NCBI GenBank assembly: GCA_024636355.1
Contig: JAGXHH010000032.1
Span: forward strand, 1 to 14,013
Direction: 5' to 3'
Length of the DNA: 14,013 nucleotides
DNA from: Desulfobacteraceae bacterium
Lineage (GTDB): Bacteria > Desulfobacterota > Desulfobacteria > Desulfobacterales > Desulfosalsimonadaceae
Each line of letters begins with the position of its first letter. Position 1 is the stretch's first letter. Both the position numbers and the translations under genes were made by a program. The notes under the pieces are model-generated. The model worked only from the letters and a program-made list of their open reading frames with translations. It ran no database searches and was not told where the DNA came from. Of the stretch, positions 1-6,798 are shown piece by piece.

Positions 1-160
1 GCACTGCACCTTCGGCCCGATGCTCTTCGCCGCCGAGAATAGCCCCGAGACCCGCACCCGATGCCCCGCCAATCGCCGCTCCGGTGCGTTCTTTACTCTG
101 ACAGGACATTGCCGTCAGGAAGAGGCCGCAAATCATAATTACCAGAAGTTTTCGTGTCAT
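1..160 (-). CDS. Glycine-zipper outer-membrane lipoprotein, partial (3' end outside window)
   Basis: Only the first 53 codons are present; the gene continues past the left edge. The protein starts MTRKLLVIMI, with a short basic n-region, a hydrophobic stretch and a lipobox (TAMSC) that puts the lipidated cysteine at residue 20. After the cysteine comes a Gly/Ala-rich run (GAAIGGASGAGLGAILGG, about residues 28-44) that fits a glycine-zipper membrane segment, as in the 17-kDa-antigen / YMGG families. These proteins are usually small surface lipoproteins of unclear function. The start codon at 158-160 is well supported by an AAGGAG ribosome binding site seven bases upstream (read on the minus strand). 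The lipoprotein call is direct from sequence. The exact family is inferred from the visible half only. Confidence 0.75.
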   Translation of the reverse strand, partial: MTRKLLVIMICGLFLTAMSCQSKERTGAAIGGASGAGLGAILGGEEHRAEGAV

Positions 161-524
161 GATCGTTCTCCTTAAGTCATAGAAATTCGGACCGGCCCGG
201 CCTGACCCGAATGTCAAAGCCGCAACATAGAGGCCGAATCCTTAAGATACGATCAACATAAAAATCACGATTCCCGATTCCAATACATTCAAGTCCGTAT
301 ATTGCGCCGGCAGCCACCCCAGATCCTATATTTTTTTGTAACTTGGTTATCCGGTTCGCTCCAGTGAAAGACTTTGATCCGTTGAGCAATAAGGGAGTTT
401 TCCAAATCGAAATCGCTATCGCTATCGAAATCGGAGACATTCGATTCCGATAGCGATTTCGAAGAATTCTATAATCCCCACTGGAGTTTGCCGGATAACA
501 AATTTTATAAATACCGGGTGCAGG
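161..524. other. Intergenic region without a gene
   Basis: No convincing coding frame is present. The open frames here overlap an imperfect repeat and have no ribosome binding site. The stretch holds the 5' leader of the left-edge lipoprotein and the palindromic ATCG-rich repeat at 407-462. The 3' side is the downstream end of the minus-strand gene at 525-860. Confidence 0.5.
407..462. repeat. ATCG-rich inverted repeat
   Basis: Perfect 14-base arms TCGAAATCGCTATC (407-420) and GATAGCGATTTCGA (449-462) surround a further imperfect inner palindrome (GCTATCGAAATCGGA against TCGATTCCGATAGC). Short runs of ATCGCTATCG and GAAATCG motifs like this recur between genes in many Desulfobacterota genomes (from memory). 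It could form a long hairpin near the ends of the two flanking minus-strand transcripts. No T-run follows on either strand, so it is not called a terminator. Confidence 0.6.
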
Positions 525-860
525 TTACACGAACACCACCTGGCGGAGCGGGTCTTCCGCTTTGATCCGCTCGATGATTCTTTCGCGCATCCTGCGGTCC
601 CGAATCGGCCGGATCTTTGAAACCGGGCATCCGTCATCGGCTCTTCCGCAGTGCCAGTCGACAACAAAGCCTGCCACGAGGGCATAAGCACTTCCCCCCA
701 CACCGCAGCACGATCGGTCAATCATGAAAAATCCGGTGTAATATAACAGTTCACCATCATTGAAGGATTCTCTTGCTTCCTTGTCGAAGAGATAATCTCC
801 TCCAATGGCGGAAACCATTTCGTTTACTTTCGGATGGGTGTAGTCGATAAGATCGTCCAT
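525..860 (-). CDS. Conserved-looking hypothetical protein with four cysteines
   Basis: The product is 111 residues long. I do not recognise the family. No signal peptide or clear membrane span is seen, though residues 56-68 (GSAYALVAGFVVD) are fairly hydrophobic. Four cysteines lie in the middle: an adjacent pair at 51-52 (SCCGVGG), then Cys71 (WHCGR) and Cys78 (DGCPV). The C-terminus is basic and helical (RRMRERIIERIKAED). The cysteine layout could bind a metal or Fe-S cluster or form disulfides, but this is inference. The start at 858-860 is supported by an AAAGGAC sequence upstream, and the frame ends with TAA at 525-527. It is transcribed towards the left-edge lipoprotein but lies about 365 bases from it, so co-transcription is doubtful. 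Confidence 0.7.
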   Translation of the reverse strand: MDDLIDYTHPKVNEMVSAIGGDYLFDKEARESFNDGELLYYTGFFMIDRSCCGVGGSAYALVAGFVVDWHCGRADDGCPVSKIRPIRDRRMRERIIERIKAEDPLRQVVFV

Positions 861-942
861 TGCCGAGTCCTTTCTTCATGAGTTACTAAACTCTTTGATC
901 GTTCCCTGAATTCTACAACTGGAACTGCATATTCTGGTTTAT

Positions 943-1207
943 GGATATCGGTCAAACTCCAGTAACTGAGAGCTTAATGCCCTGAAAGGGCATCACATAC
1001 CAGCCCGGGGCAACGCCCCGGGAAAGAACAGCCAGGGAAAAGAGCCCTGAAAGGGCGTGACATGTATAAATTCATTTGTCTTTTTGTATCGCCCTTTCAG
1101 GGCTCCTCCGATTCTTTTCATCTTTTCCCGGGGCGCTGCCCCGGGCTGACATGTCCAACCCCTTCGGGGTAATATGAAACAAACAACTGGGAGCATTACC
1201 GATATCC
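943..1207. repeat. Nested inverted-repeat element, MITE-like, no ORF
   Basis: Outer ends are perfect inverted copies GGATATCGGT (943-952) and ACCGATATCC (1198-1207), with partial matching continuing inwards (ACTCCAGT against ACTGGGAG). Inside are two inverted copies of an about 80-base unit (about 979-1057 and 1090-1170). Each unit carries the palindrome GCCCTGAAAGGGC and a second hairpin CAGCCCGGGGC..GCCCCGGG. The right unit also has CCCCTTCGGGG. The central loop is about 30 bases and AT-rich. Units built of CCCTGAAAGGGC plus CCCGGGGC hairpins are widespread intergenic repeats in several bacterial phyla (from memory). No target-site duplication is evident. Confidence 0.75.
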
Positions 1208-1220
1208 AAATTTTGGTTTT

Positions 1221-1234
1221 CGTGCACGTGCACG
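1221..1234. promoter_or_regulatory. Perfect 14-bp palindrome CGTGCACGTGCACG
   Basis: The sequence CGTGCACGTGCACG is perfectly self-complementary and lies about 230 bases upstream of the short-chain dehydrogenase start, just outside the MITE-like element. It could be an operator for a dimeric regulator. There is no other support for that role. Confidence 0.25.
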
Positions 1235-1464
1235 GCATTTGATTTTAAGTTCTTTCTTCAACGGAAAACATCCTAATCTGTAACGACCCGGCGGCGTTAT
1301 CGCAATATAAACGTTTGACCCCCCAAATCATATCGGGTTAATTGTAGAATCTGGTTATCCGACCAGGAATTTTGAGGACCCGGCCCTGTAATGACATTTC
1401 CGCCGAACGCTGTTATTTTTTTGTGAAACGGGAAAACCAAATCGTTAAACCAGCGGGAGGCAAA

Positions 1465-2223
1465 ATGGTCGACTTCAATCTCAAAGACAAAATCGCCCTG
1501 ATCACCGGGGCGAGTCGGGGCATCGGCAAGGCCATCGCCCTTGCCCTGGCGGAACACGGCGCGCATTGTATTTTAAACAGCCGCAAAATTGAGGAACTCG
1601 GCCAGGCGGTCGATGAAATCCGCGCCAAGGGAGGAAAAGCCGAAGCACTGGCTGCAAACGTCGGCAACATGGGCGAAATCGAAACCCTGTTTGCCGCCCT
1701 GAAAGAAAAATTCGGCCGTCTCGACATCCTGGTCAACAATGCCGCCACAAACCCCTATTTCGGAGAAATGATCGGCGCCGAGGAGTGGGCGTGGGAAAAG
1801 ACACTCGCCGTGAATTTGAAGGGGCCCTTTTTCATGATCCAAAAAGCGGTCCCCCTCATGGAGGCCGCCGGCGGCGGCGCCATTGTCAATATCTCGTCTA
1901 TCGGCGGACTGCAGCCCGCACCGTTTCAGGGCATCTATTCCATTACCAAAGGCGGCCTCATTACGATGACCAAAGCGTATGCCAAGGAACTGTCAGGCCG
2001 CAAAATCCGCGTCAACGCCCTGCTCCCGGGCTTGACCTATACCGATTTTTCCAAGGTGCTTATAGAAAACAAGGAGATCTATGACTATGCCGTTGCCCGG
2101 ATTCCGATGGGCCGGCATGCCGAGCCCCATGAAATGGTCGGCGCGGTTGTCTACCTGGTTTCCGACGCCGCATCCTTTACAACGGGATCATGCATTGTCT
2201 GTGACGGCGGGATGAGCACCTGA
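1465..2223 (+). CDS. Short-chain dehydrogenase/reductase (SDR), classical type
   Basis: This is a 252-residue NAD(P)-dependent oxidoreductase of the classical SDR family, of typical length. The cofactor-binding motif TGASRGIG is at residues 14-21, the structural NNAA motif at 91-94, and the catalytic Ser145, Tyr158 and Lys162 (SSIGG..YSITK) are all present, followed by PG at 188-189. The end (CDGGMST) is the usual SDR C-terminus. The chosen ATG at 1465 has GGGAGG four bases upstream. An in-frame TTG at 1372 would add 31 residues that match no SDR N-terminus. The family includes 3-oxoacyl-ACP reductases, DHRS4-like and glucose-type dehydrogenases. The substrate cannot be told from sequence. 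It is monocistronic or loosely linked to the DUF3108 gene 72 bases downstream. Confidence 0.95.
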   Translation: MVDFNLKDKIALITGASRGIGKAIALALAEHGAHCILNSRKIEELGQAVDEIRAKGGKAEALAANVGNMGEIETLFAALKEKFGRLDILVNNAATNPYFGEMIGAEEWAWEKTLAVNLKGPFFMIQKAVPLMEAAGGGAIVNISSIGGLQPAPFQGIYSITKGGLITMTKAYAKELSGRKIRVNALLPGLTYTDFSKVLIENKEIYDYAVARIPMGRHAEPHEMVGAVVYLVSDAASFTTGSCIVCDGGMST

Positions 2224-2295
2224 GTTGAGCTATCACGTTCTTTCGGCAGGCCTTCACTTGAATATCGGGCCAGTGTAGTTATTATTGAATTTGCC

Positions 2296-3132
2296 ATGAA
2301 ATACGTCAATCCGAAGAAAATTAGCGTGTTCCGGCTCCTGGCGCTTGTGCTGGTCGTGCTGTATCTCGCCGGGGCCACCCTCGATGCCAGAAAGATCCCA
2401 CCGGACCAGGTAAAGATCTCCACCCCCGTTTACCGGCCGGAATCATCGAATTTTAAACCCCGGATGGGTGTCTATTCCTACTCCGTTTCCTGGAACGGCA
2501 TTCCGGCGGGGAGCGTGAGCCTGGAACTCAACCGGAGCAGTTCCGACTTTCGGATCAAAGCGGATGCCCGCACCGCAAAGGGAATCGATCTGATTTACAA
2601 ACTCCGCTACCACACCAAAGCGATCGTTTCCGCCGACACCCTGATGCCCAAAAAATCAGAGTATGTTTCAAAGGAAAATTCGAAAAAGAAAACAACCGAG
2701 CTGACGTTTCTTCCGGACGGGAGCATTCATTCCGTGCGAACAGATCACCGCGGAAGGGTCGAGACACTCGATTTCAAGTCGGACAATTTTACGCTGGACC
2801 CTTATTCCGCAGCATTTTTGGCCCTCAGCCTGGATTGGGAAGTGGGCGATACCCGCCGTTTCGACACGTTTAATGGAAAAAACCGTCACCTGATTGAACT
2901 CACCGCCATTGGCCGCACGCGAATCGAGGCATACGGGAAAGTCCGAGAGGCAATCGTCATCCAGCCGAAGGTAACCAAACTGACCGACACCGAACCTTCA
3001 GGCAAGCTGAAGGGTGCAAAAATTTACGTTTCCGCTGACAGCTCTCGCGAAATTCTCCATATCGTAAGCGATCTGTTCATCGGCAGCGTCCATACGAAAC
3101 TGGTCGGCTTCACGCCGGCTCCCTCCCCGTAA
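2296..3132 (+). CDS. DUF3108 domain-containing envelope protein
   Basis: The 278-residue protein has a basic N-terminus and one hydrophobic segment (about residues 11-27, VFRLLALVLVVLYLAGA), so it is probably exported or anchored in the inner membrane facing the periplasm. The rest matches the DUF3108 pattern: an opening YSYSVSWNGIPAGSVSLEL (about 60-78), alternating beta strands, a FTLDPYSAAFLAL segment (about 165-177) and a late IYVSADSSREILHI strand (about 243-256). Proteins of this family are predicted periplasmic beta-rich proteins of unknown function, often compared with lipoprotein-like carrier folds. The ATG at 2296 has no strong ribosome binding site, but no better in-frame start fits the signal segment. 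It sits 72 bases after the SDR gene. Confidence 0.88.
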   Translation: MKYVNPKKISVFRLLALVLVVLYLAGATLDARKIPPDQVKISTPVYRPESSNFKPRMGVYSYSVSWNGIPAGSVSLELNRSSSDFRIKADARTAKGIDLIYKLRYHTKAIVSADTLMPKKSEYVSKENSKKKTTELTFLPDGSIHSVRTDHRGRVETLDFKSDNFTLDPYSAAFLALSLDWEVGDTRRFDTFNGKNRHLIELTAIGRTRIEAYGKVREAIVIQPKVTKLTDTEPSGKLKGAKIYVSADSSREILHIVSDLFIGSVHTKLVGFTPAPSP

Positions 3133-3161
3133 ATGGCAACTCGTATAAGATGAGTAAAACA

Positions 3162-3228
3162 GGCTGCCGCCGACGGCAAAGTTCCCAAATTTCTGTCGGC
3201 AGCCGACTGTTATCATGAAAACAGTTTT
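3162..3228 (+). terminator. Possible weak terminator region after the DUF3108 gene
   Basis: Two adjacent hairpins follow the gene: GGCTGCCG (3162-3169) with CGGCAGCC (3197-3204), and ACTGTT (3206-3211) with AACAGT (3220-3225), the latter followed by TTT. The stems are short and the T-run is minimal, so this is only a candidate. The rest of the gap up to 3416 is AT-rich and otherwise unremarkable. Confidence 0.3.
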
Positions 3229-3416
3229 CCAGTCTGAATGTTTTTCCATTCGACCGACAGAATCGCATTACCTGAAAAGATCTTTTGCTTTTTGAATATC
3301 TATCGTTATACTGCGGACTTCAAATGCAGTGGCCGATATTTTTTTTGAAGGGATCTGTTTTCTTTAAAACGCACGACTTATTTCCCTTTAAGAAAATTAT
3401 CTCTTATATTTTGTGA

Positions 3417-5108
3417 ATGAAACGTAGAAAAATGACGAATACGAAAACCTTCGGGAAAAACCCTGCGCAAAACCCCAGGCAGCGCACCCGGTCCCGGCCG
3501 GATAAACGGCAGAATACCCAATTCCGGCGACAGGACGATATTTCCGTCCGGGAGAGTGAAAAACGGTTCCGGGAGGCTTTCGAGCATGCACCGATCGGTA
3601 TGGTACTGATCGACCTGGAAGGTCAATTTCAGCATGTCAATGACGCATATTGCCGCATAACCGGCTACACCCGGGAAGAATTGCTCAACAGGGAACTGAA
3701 CTTCAGGGAACTGACGCACCCCGATGACATCGATGCGACCCTGGCGGAAATCGATCAACTACTGATTAACGAAATCTCTTCCTTTTTCATTGAAAACCGG
3801 TACCTGCGCAGTGACGGCGAAACGCTCTGGGTGCGCGTCAGCATGACCCTGCACCGGAATGACGCGGGCCGACCGTATCAACTGGTCTGTTTGGTAGACG
3901 ATATCTCCGCCCGCAAGCAGGCCGAGGAAGCCCTGCGGCACTCCCGGGACGAACTGGAGCAACGGGTCCGTGAACGGACGGTGGAACTGGAAAACAGGGC
4001 CCGGCAGCTGGTCCGGTTGACCACGGAACTGACTACCGCCGAGCAACGCGAGCGACGCCGACTTGCCGAAACCCTGCACGATCATCTCCAGCAGCTGCTG
4101 GTTGCCGCTCGCATGCAAATTGAACAACTCCGGGAAGAAAGCAACGTTTCGGAAAGCAGGTCGCCTCTTGACATTGTCCATGAGACCTTAAACGAAGCGA
4201 TCACCTCGACCCGCTCCCTTACCCAGGACCTGAGTCCGCCGGTACTCTACCGCGGCGGTCTGCCGGCGGCCCTGAAATGGCTGGCCCGGGATATGCATCA
4301 GAAACAGCAGTTGAAAATCCGGATCCATTCCACGGCTGACGTCGACGATCTTCCGGAAGCCCTGAACGTGTTCCTGTTTACAGCCGCCAGGGAACTGCTG
4401 TTTAATGTCGTCAAACACGCCGGAACGCCGGAAGCCGTTGTCCGGCTGTTTCGAAAGAAAAACGCCTTCTTCATGGAGGTTTCGGACAAGGGCCGGGGTT
4501 TTGAAACTTCGGCTCTTCTGCGTGGCGATACCGCAGTCGGCTTCGGCTTATTCAGTATGCGGGAGCGGATTGAATTTCTCGGCGGAGAGCTGACCGTGGA
4601 AAGCCATCCAGGCAACGGCAGCCGGTTTATGGTGAAGGTGCCGATTATCGACCAGGCGGAATTTCTGACCTCTCCGGCGCAAACGGAAAACCGGAACCCC
4701 GAACCGGCAGATGCGATCGCAAGCGGCGCCGTAACCAGCCAAGCGCGCATACGGGTTCTGCTGGTTGACGATCACCGGGTCATGCGAGAGGGGCTGATGA
4801 CCCTGCTGCAGGGCCAGGATGGAATGGAAGTGGTCGGCCAGGCGGATAACGGCCGGCATGCCATCGAATGCATTGAACGTTTCGAGCCGGACGTGGTGAC
4901 CATGGACGTGTCGATGCCGATCATGGACGGCATCGAAGCCACCCGGATCATCAAACAGCGGTGGCCGAAAATTCGTATTATCGGGTTGTCCATGTTCGAA
5001 GAAGCCGAACTGGCCGCCAAAATGCACGAAGCCGGCGCCGATGTCTATCTTTCCAAAACCGATCCTTCGGCAATGCTCGTAAAAGCCATCCGGGACGACC
5101 TGGAATAG
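3417..5108 (+). CDS. Hybrid PAS / NarL-type histidine kinase with C-terminal receiver domain
   Basis: This 563-residue cytoplasmic signalling protein starts with a basic, probably disordered tail (1-40). A PAS sensor domain with a PAC-like end follows (about 45-168), then a short coiled coil (about 168-205). The HisKA_3 dimerisation domain has phosphoacceptor His221 in ETLHDHLQQ. The ATPase domain shows the N-box Asn330 (RELLFNVVKHAG), the DKGRGF box (357-362) and GFGLFSMRER (375-384). After a linker (about 412-443) comes a receiver with acidic pair Asp451-Asp452, phosphoacceptor Asp497 (TMDVSMP) and Lys547 (LSKTD). The receiver resembles NarL/FixJ regulators, but the protein ends after it with no helix-turn-helix. 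No membrane span is seen, so it probably senses an internal signal. The start is uncertain: ATG 3417 or ATG 3432, neither with a good ribosome binding site. Confidence 0.93.
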   Translation: MKRRKMTNTKTFGKNPAQNPRQRTRSRPDKRQNTQFRRQDDISVRESEKRFREAFEHAPIGMVLIDLEGQFQHVNDAYCRITGYTREELLNRELNFRELTHPDDIDATLAEIDQLLINEISSFFIENRYLRSDGETLWVRVSMTLHRNDAGRPYQLVCLVDDISARKQAEEALRHSRDELEQRVRERTVELENRARQLVRLTTELTTAEQRERRRLAETLHDHLQQLLVAARMQIEQLREESNVSESRSPLDIVHETLNEAITSTRSLTQDLSPPVLYRGGLPAALKWLARDMHQKQQLKIRIHSTADVDDLPEALNVFLFTAARELLFNVVKHAGTPEAVVRLFRKKNAFFMEVSDKGRGFETSALLRGDTAVGFGLFSMRERIEFLGGELTVESHPGNGSRFMVKVPIIDQAEFLTSPAQTENRNPEPADAIASGAVTSQARIRVLLVDDHRVMREGLMTLLQGQDGMEVVGQADNGRHAIECIERFEPDVVTMDVSMPIMDGIEATRIIKQRWPKIRIIGLSMFEEAELAAKMHEAGADVYLSKTDPSAMLVKAIRDDLE

Positions 5109-5121
5109 AACAAGAAGCCAG

Positions 5122-5239
5122 AATACAGGAGTCAGAAGCCAGGAGGTAAGATGATGTCGCTTCGCTCCGGCATATTCTCTATTCTGGTTGAGCCGAAGGC
5201 GAATCATTATTCTGGATTCTGGATTCTGACTCCTGGATT
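5122..5239. repeat. Inverted repeat with CAGGAGTCAGAA arms
   Basis: The left arm (5122-5142, containing ACAGGAGTCAGAAGCCAG) and right arm (5219-5239, containing CTGGATTCTGACTCCTGG) match at 19 of 21 positions when one is reversed. A related copy in direct form lies at 12478-12501, after the NUDIX gene. Sequences of this CAGGAGTCAGAAT type are dispersed intergenic repeats, known from memory in Desulfobacterota genomes. Confidence 0.6.
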
Positions 5240-5294
5240 CCCTGTTTGATAAATCCAGACATAGCCCCTTGCCTCTGACTTGGCCCATCCGGAT

Positions 5295-5319
5295 GGAGTC
5301 GCTGCGGCTCCGTTTATTT
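5295..5319 (+). terminator. Candidate terminator hairpin
   Basis: The stem GGAGTCG (5295-5301) pairs with CGGCTCC (5305-5311) across a CTG loop, with one G-U pair, and is followed by GTTTATTT. It could end plus-strand transcription from the hybrid kinase gene about 190 bases upstream. It overlaps the 3' end of the minus-strand remnant. Confidence 0.35.
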
Positions 5320-5559
5320 GATCCGCCGGATCCGGTTTTCGGTGCAGAAGGTATCCACGTGATGCAACTGCTCATAAAGATCAGAGCACATCGCCCGAAA
5401 ATACCGCACCTCCCCGCCCTGATTCGGATCGATATTCTGGTAAAAATAATAGAACACCGATCCCGGACCGGTTTTGATCAGCGCCTGCAACAAGTACGAA
5501 AGCCGGTTTGCTACCGGGTAGTAGTCGGAGACGTAACCCGCTTTTTCCTGTCAAGACAT
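5314..5559 (-). pseudogene. Broken small gene: premature stop at codon 3 or missing 5' end
   Basis: The minus strand carries a strongly coding-like frame of 78 codons plus stop (5314-5550), giving a protein that begins QEKAGYVSDYYPVANRLSYL and ends HVDTFCTENRIRRIK. The aromatic-rich composition (VFYYFYQNIDPNQ) and balanced codon use look like a real protein. However, the only in-frame ATG (5557-5559) is followed after one codon by TGA (5551-5553). There is no ribosome binding site and no other start until a TTG about 20 codons in. The likely reading is a gene that lost its start by nonsense mutation, small indel or 5' truncation. I do not recognise the family. A sequencing error is possible. 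Selenocysteine readthrough at codon 3 is very unlikely. Confidence 0.55.
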
Positions 5560-5576
5560 TTTAAAAACAATGTGAA

Positions 5577-5606
5577 TTGACAATTTGCACATGGAATTCC
5601 TATGCT
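5577..5606 (+). promoter_or_regulatory. Sigma70-type promoter upstream of the MscS gene
   Basis: A perfect -35 box TTGACA (5577-5582) is followed after 18 bases by TATGCT (5601-5606), a four-of-six match to the -10 consensus. Transcription would begin near 5613, about 170 bases before the MscS start, giving a long leader that includes the short open frame at 5691-5774. Confidence 0.45.
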
Positions 5607-5690
5607 TTACAAAGGGGAAGAAAACTGAAAAGGCTCCCAATATTCACCCAAAGGCCCATAATCAACCCTTACCCTGGATCAGGCGAAAAA

Positions 5691-5774
5691 ATGGATCTCA
5701 CTACTGCGTTGAAAATACACGATTATCTGCTCATGGAAGCGGCAATCATCGAAAATCTGTCGTTGAAAACATAG
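5691..5774 (+). other. Short open frame (27 aa), leader peptide or gene remnant
   Basis: ATG at 5691 opens a 27-codon frame (MDLTTALKIHDYLLMEAAII, then ENLSLKT) that ends seven bases before the MscS start. The upstream GGCGA is a weak ribosome binding site. The peptide loosely resembles the tail of cyclase-family (kynurenine-formamidase-like) proteins, where a His-x-x-LL segment leads into IIENL. That likeness is from memory and weak. It may be a decayed gene end, a leader peptide, or chance. Confidence 0.25.
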
Positions 5775-5781
5775 GATTCCC

Positions 5782-6684
5782 ATGAATGGCAAGGGCATCG
5801 AATCGCTTACGATCGTATGGCAGAGTCTTCTGGAGATCTGGATAAGCTTCCTCGAACACCTGCCGCTGATTATCGCCGGGATCATTCTGCTGACTCTCAC
5901 GTGGATGGCATCCCGGGCGACCAATGCGTTTGTCACCTGGAGCGCTGAGAAGAGGAAATTCAAATCGGGATTCAAGGATCTGCTCCGGCAGATCGTTTCC
6001 GTTCTCATCTGGATCGCCGGCATTACCATAACCGCAATCGTCATCTTTCCCGGCATGACCCCGGCCAAGGTTTTAGCAGGCATGGGACTCGGATCGATCG
6101 CCGTCGGTTTCGCCTTCAAGGACGTGGTCGAAAACTTCCTGGCCGGTATCCTGATATTGTGGAAATTTCCATTTGATCCGGGAGATTACATCCGAATGGG
6201 AGAAGTCGAGGGGCGGGTCGAAGAAATCACGATCCGCATGACCCTGATTCGGCAGACCAACGGCGAACTGGTTGTGCTGCCGAACGCTACGCTTTTCAAA
6301 GAGGCGGTCACCGTCCTGACCTCCCGGCCGGTTCGCAGGGTGACGGTGATCTGCGGGATCGCCTATGGAGAAGATGTCGATGGGTCGCGAGACGTAATCC
6401 GTAATGCGGTCAAAACCTGCCGGACAGTCGACGAGGGGCACCCGATCGAAATATTTGCCCAGGAATTCGCCAGTTCGAGCATCAACTTCGAGGTTACCTG
6501 GTGGTGCGGCGCCACCCCGCTCGATGTCCGCCGATCCAGAGACGAAGTGGTCGCCGCGGTCAAGCGGGCCTTGGATGATGCCGGAATCGAAATACCGTTC
6601 CCCTACCGGACACTCACCTTCAAGGAACCCCTGCAGACGGTTTTGCGGGATGAAAATGCATCCGGGGAAATCAGTCGATCTTAG
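5782..6684 (+). CDS. MscS-family mechanosensitive ion channel
   Basis: The 300-residue protein is close in length to E. coli MscS (286). Three membrane segments are visible: about residues 27-46 (LPLIIAGIILLTLT), 68-90 (LRQIVSVLIWIAGITITAIV) and the pore helix 95-126 (KVLAGMGLGSIAVGFAFKDV then VENFLAGILIL). The pore helix has the small-residue Gly/Ala pattern typical of MscS TM3. The beta domain follows (GDYIRMGEVEGRVEEIT, NGELVVLPNATL, about 134-171), then the alpha/beta vestibule domain to about residue 285. Such channels sit in the inner membrane and release solutes during osmotic downshock. The ATG at 5782 has only a weak TAGGA upstream. It has its own promoter candidate at 5577-5606. Confidence 0.93.
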   Translation: MNGKGIESLTIVWQSLLEIWISFLEHLPLIIAGIILLTLTWMASRATNAFVTWSAEKRKFKSGFKDLLRQIVSVLIWIAGITITAIVIFPGMTPAKVLAGMGLGSIAVGFAFKDVVENFLAGILILWKFPFDPGDYIRMGEVEGRVEEITIRMTLIRQTNGELVVLPNATLFKEAVTVLTSRPVRRVTVICGIAYGEDVDGSRDVIRNAVKTCRTVDEGHPIEIFAQEFASSSINFEVTWWCGATPLDVRRSRDEVVAAVKRALDDAGIEIPFPYRTLTFKEPLQTVLRDENASGEISRS

Positions 6685-6714
6685 GCGCTGCATTGATAAG
6701 AGTAAAACTACTGT

Positions 6715-6743
6715 TTGACTTGGACGACCCGGTATTCTACATT
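6715..6743 (+). promoter_or_regulatory. Sigma70-type promoter upstream of the ABM monooxygenase gene
   Basis: TTGACT (6715-6720) and TACATT (6738-6743) are separated by the optimal 17 bases, and the downstream gene starts at 6799. It suggests the gene is transcribed independently of the MscS gene. Confidence 0.45.
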
Positions 6744-6798
6744 TTTGCCGACAGGCAAACGGCAGAACATTAATCTGATAGTTAAAGGAGGGCTCCGC

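Larger units (their letters stand above)
861..1464. other. Intergenic region dominated by a palindromic element
   Basis: About 600 bases without a supported gene. It contains the MITE-like inverted element at 943-1207, a perfect GC-rich palindrome at 1221-1234, and the leader of the short-chain dehydrogenase. The open frame at 993-1238 (minus) lies wholly inside the repeat arms and is not considered a gene. Confidence 0.6.
5109..5781. other. Intergenic region: repeat, gene remnants, promoter
   Basis: No intact plus-strand gene is supported here. The stretch holds an inverted repeat (5122-5239), a possible terminator (5295-5318), a broken minus-strand gene (5314-5559), a sigma70-type promoter (5577-5606) and a short open frame (5691-5774). 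It looks like a site where genes have decayed. Confidence 0.55.

Noticed and set aside
993..1238. 81-codon minus-strand open frame
   Set aside because: Lies wholly inside the inverted arms of the MITE-like element, with no ribosome binding site and a composition set by the repeat.
1372..1464. N-terminal extension of the SDR from TTG 1372
   Set aside because: The extra 31 residues match no SDR N-terminus, and a strong GGGAGG precedes the ATG at 1465.
3378..3758. 126-codon minus-strand frame opposite the kinase N-terminus
   Set aside because: Antisense to the PAS region of the kinase. No motif or start signal.
4548..5375. 275-codon minus-strand frame opposite the hybrid kinase
   Set aside because: Overlaps the well-supported kinase and receiver domains antisense and extends into the repeats. 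Shadow of a real gene, with His/Arg-rich low-complexity composition.
5551..5559. Selenocysteine at the TGA of the 5314-5559 frame
   Set aside because: TGA is codon 3, there is no ribosome binding site, and no plausible SECIS hairpin is seen. Gene decay is simpler.
6073..6693. 206-codon minus-strand frame opposite the MscS gene
   Set aside because: Antisense to conserved MscS domains, with no recognisable motif or ribosome binding site.
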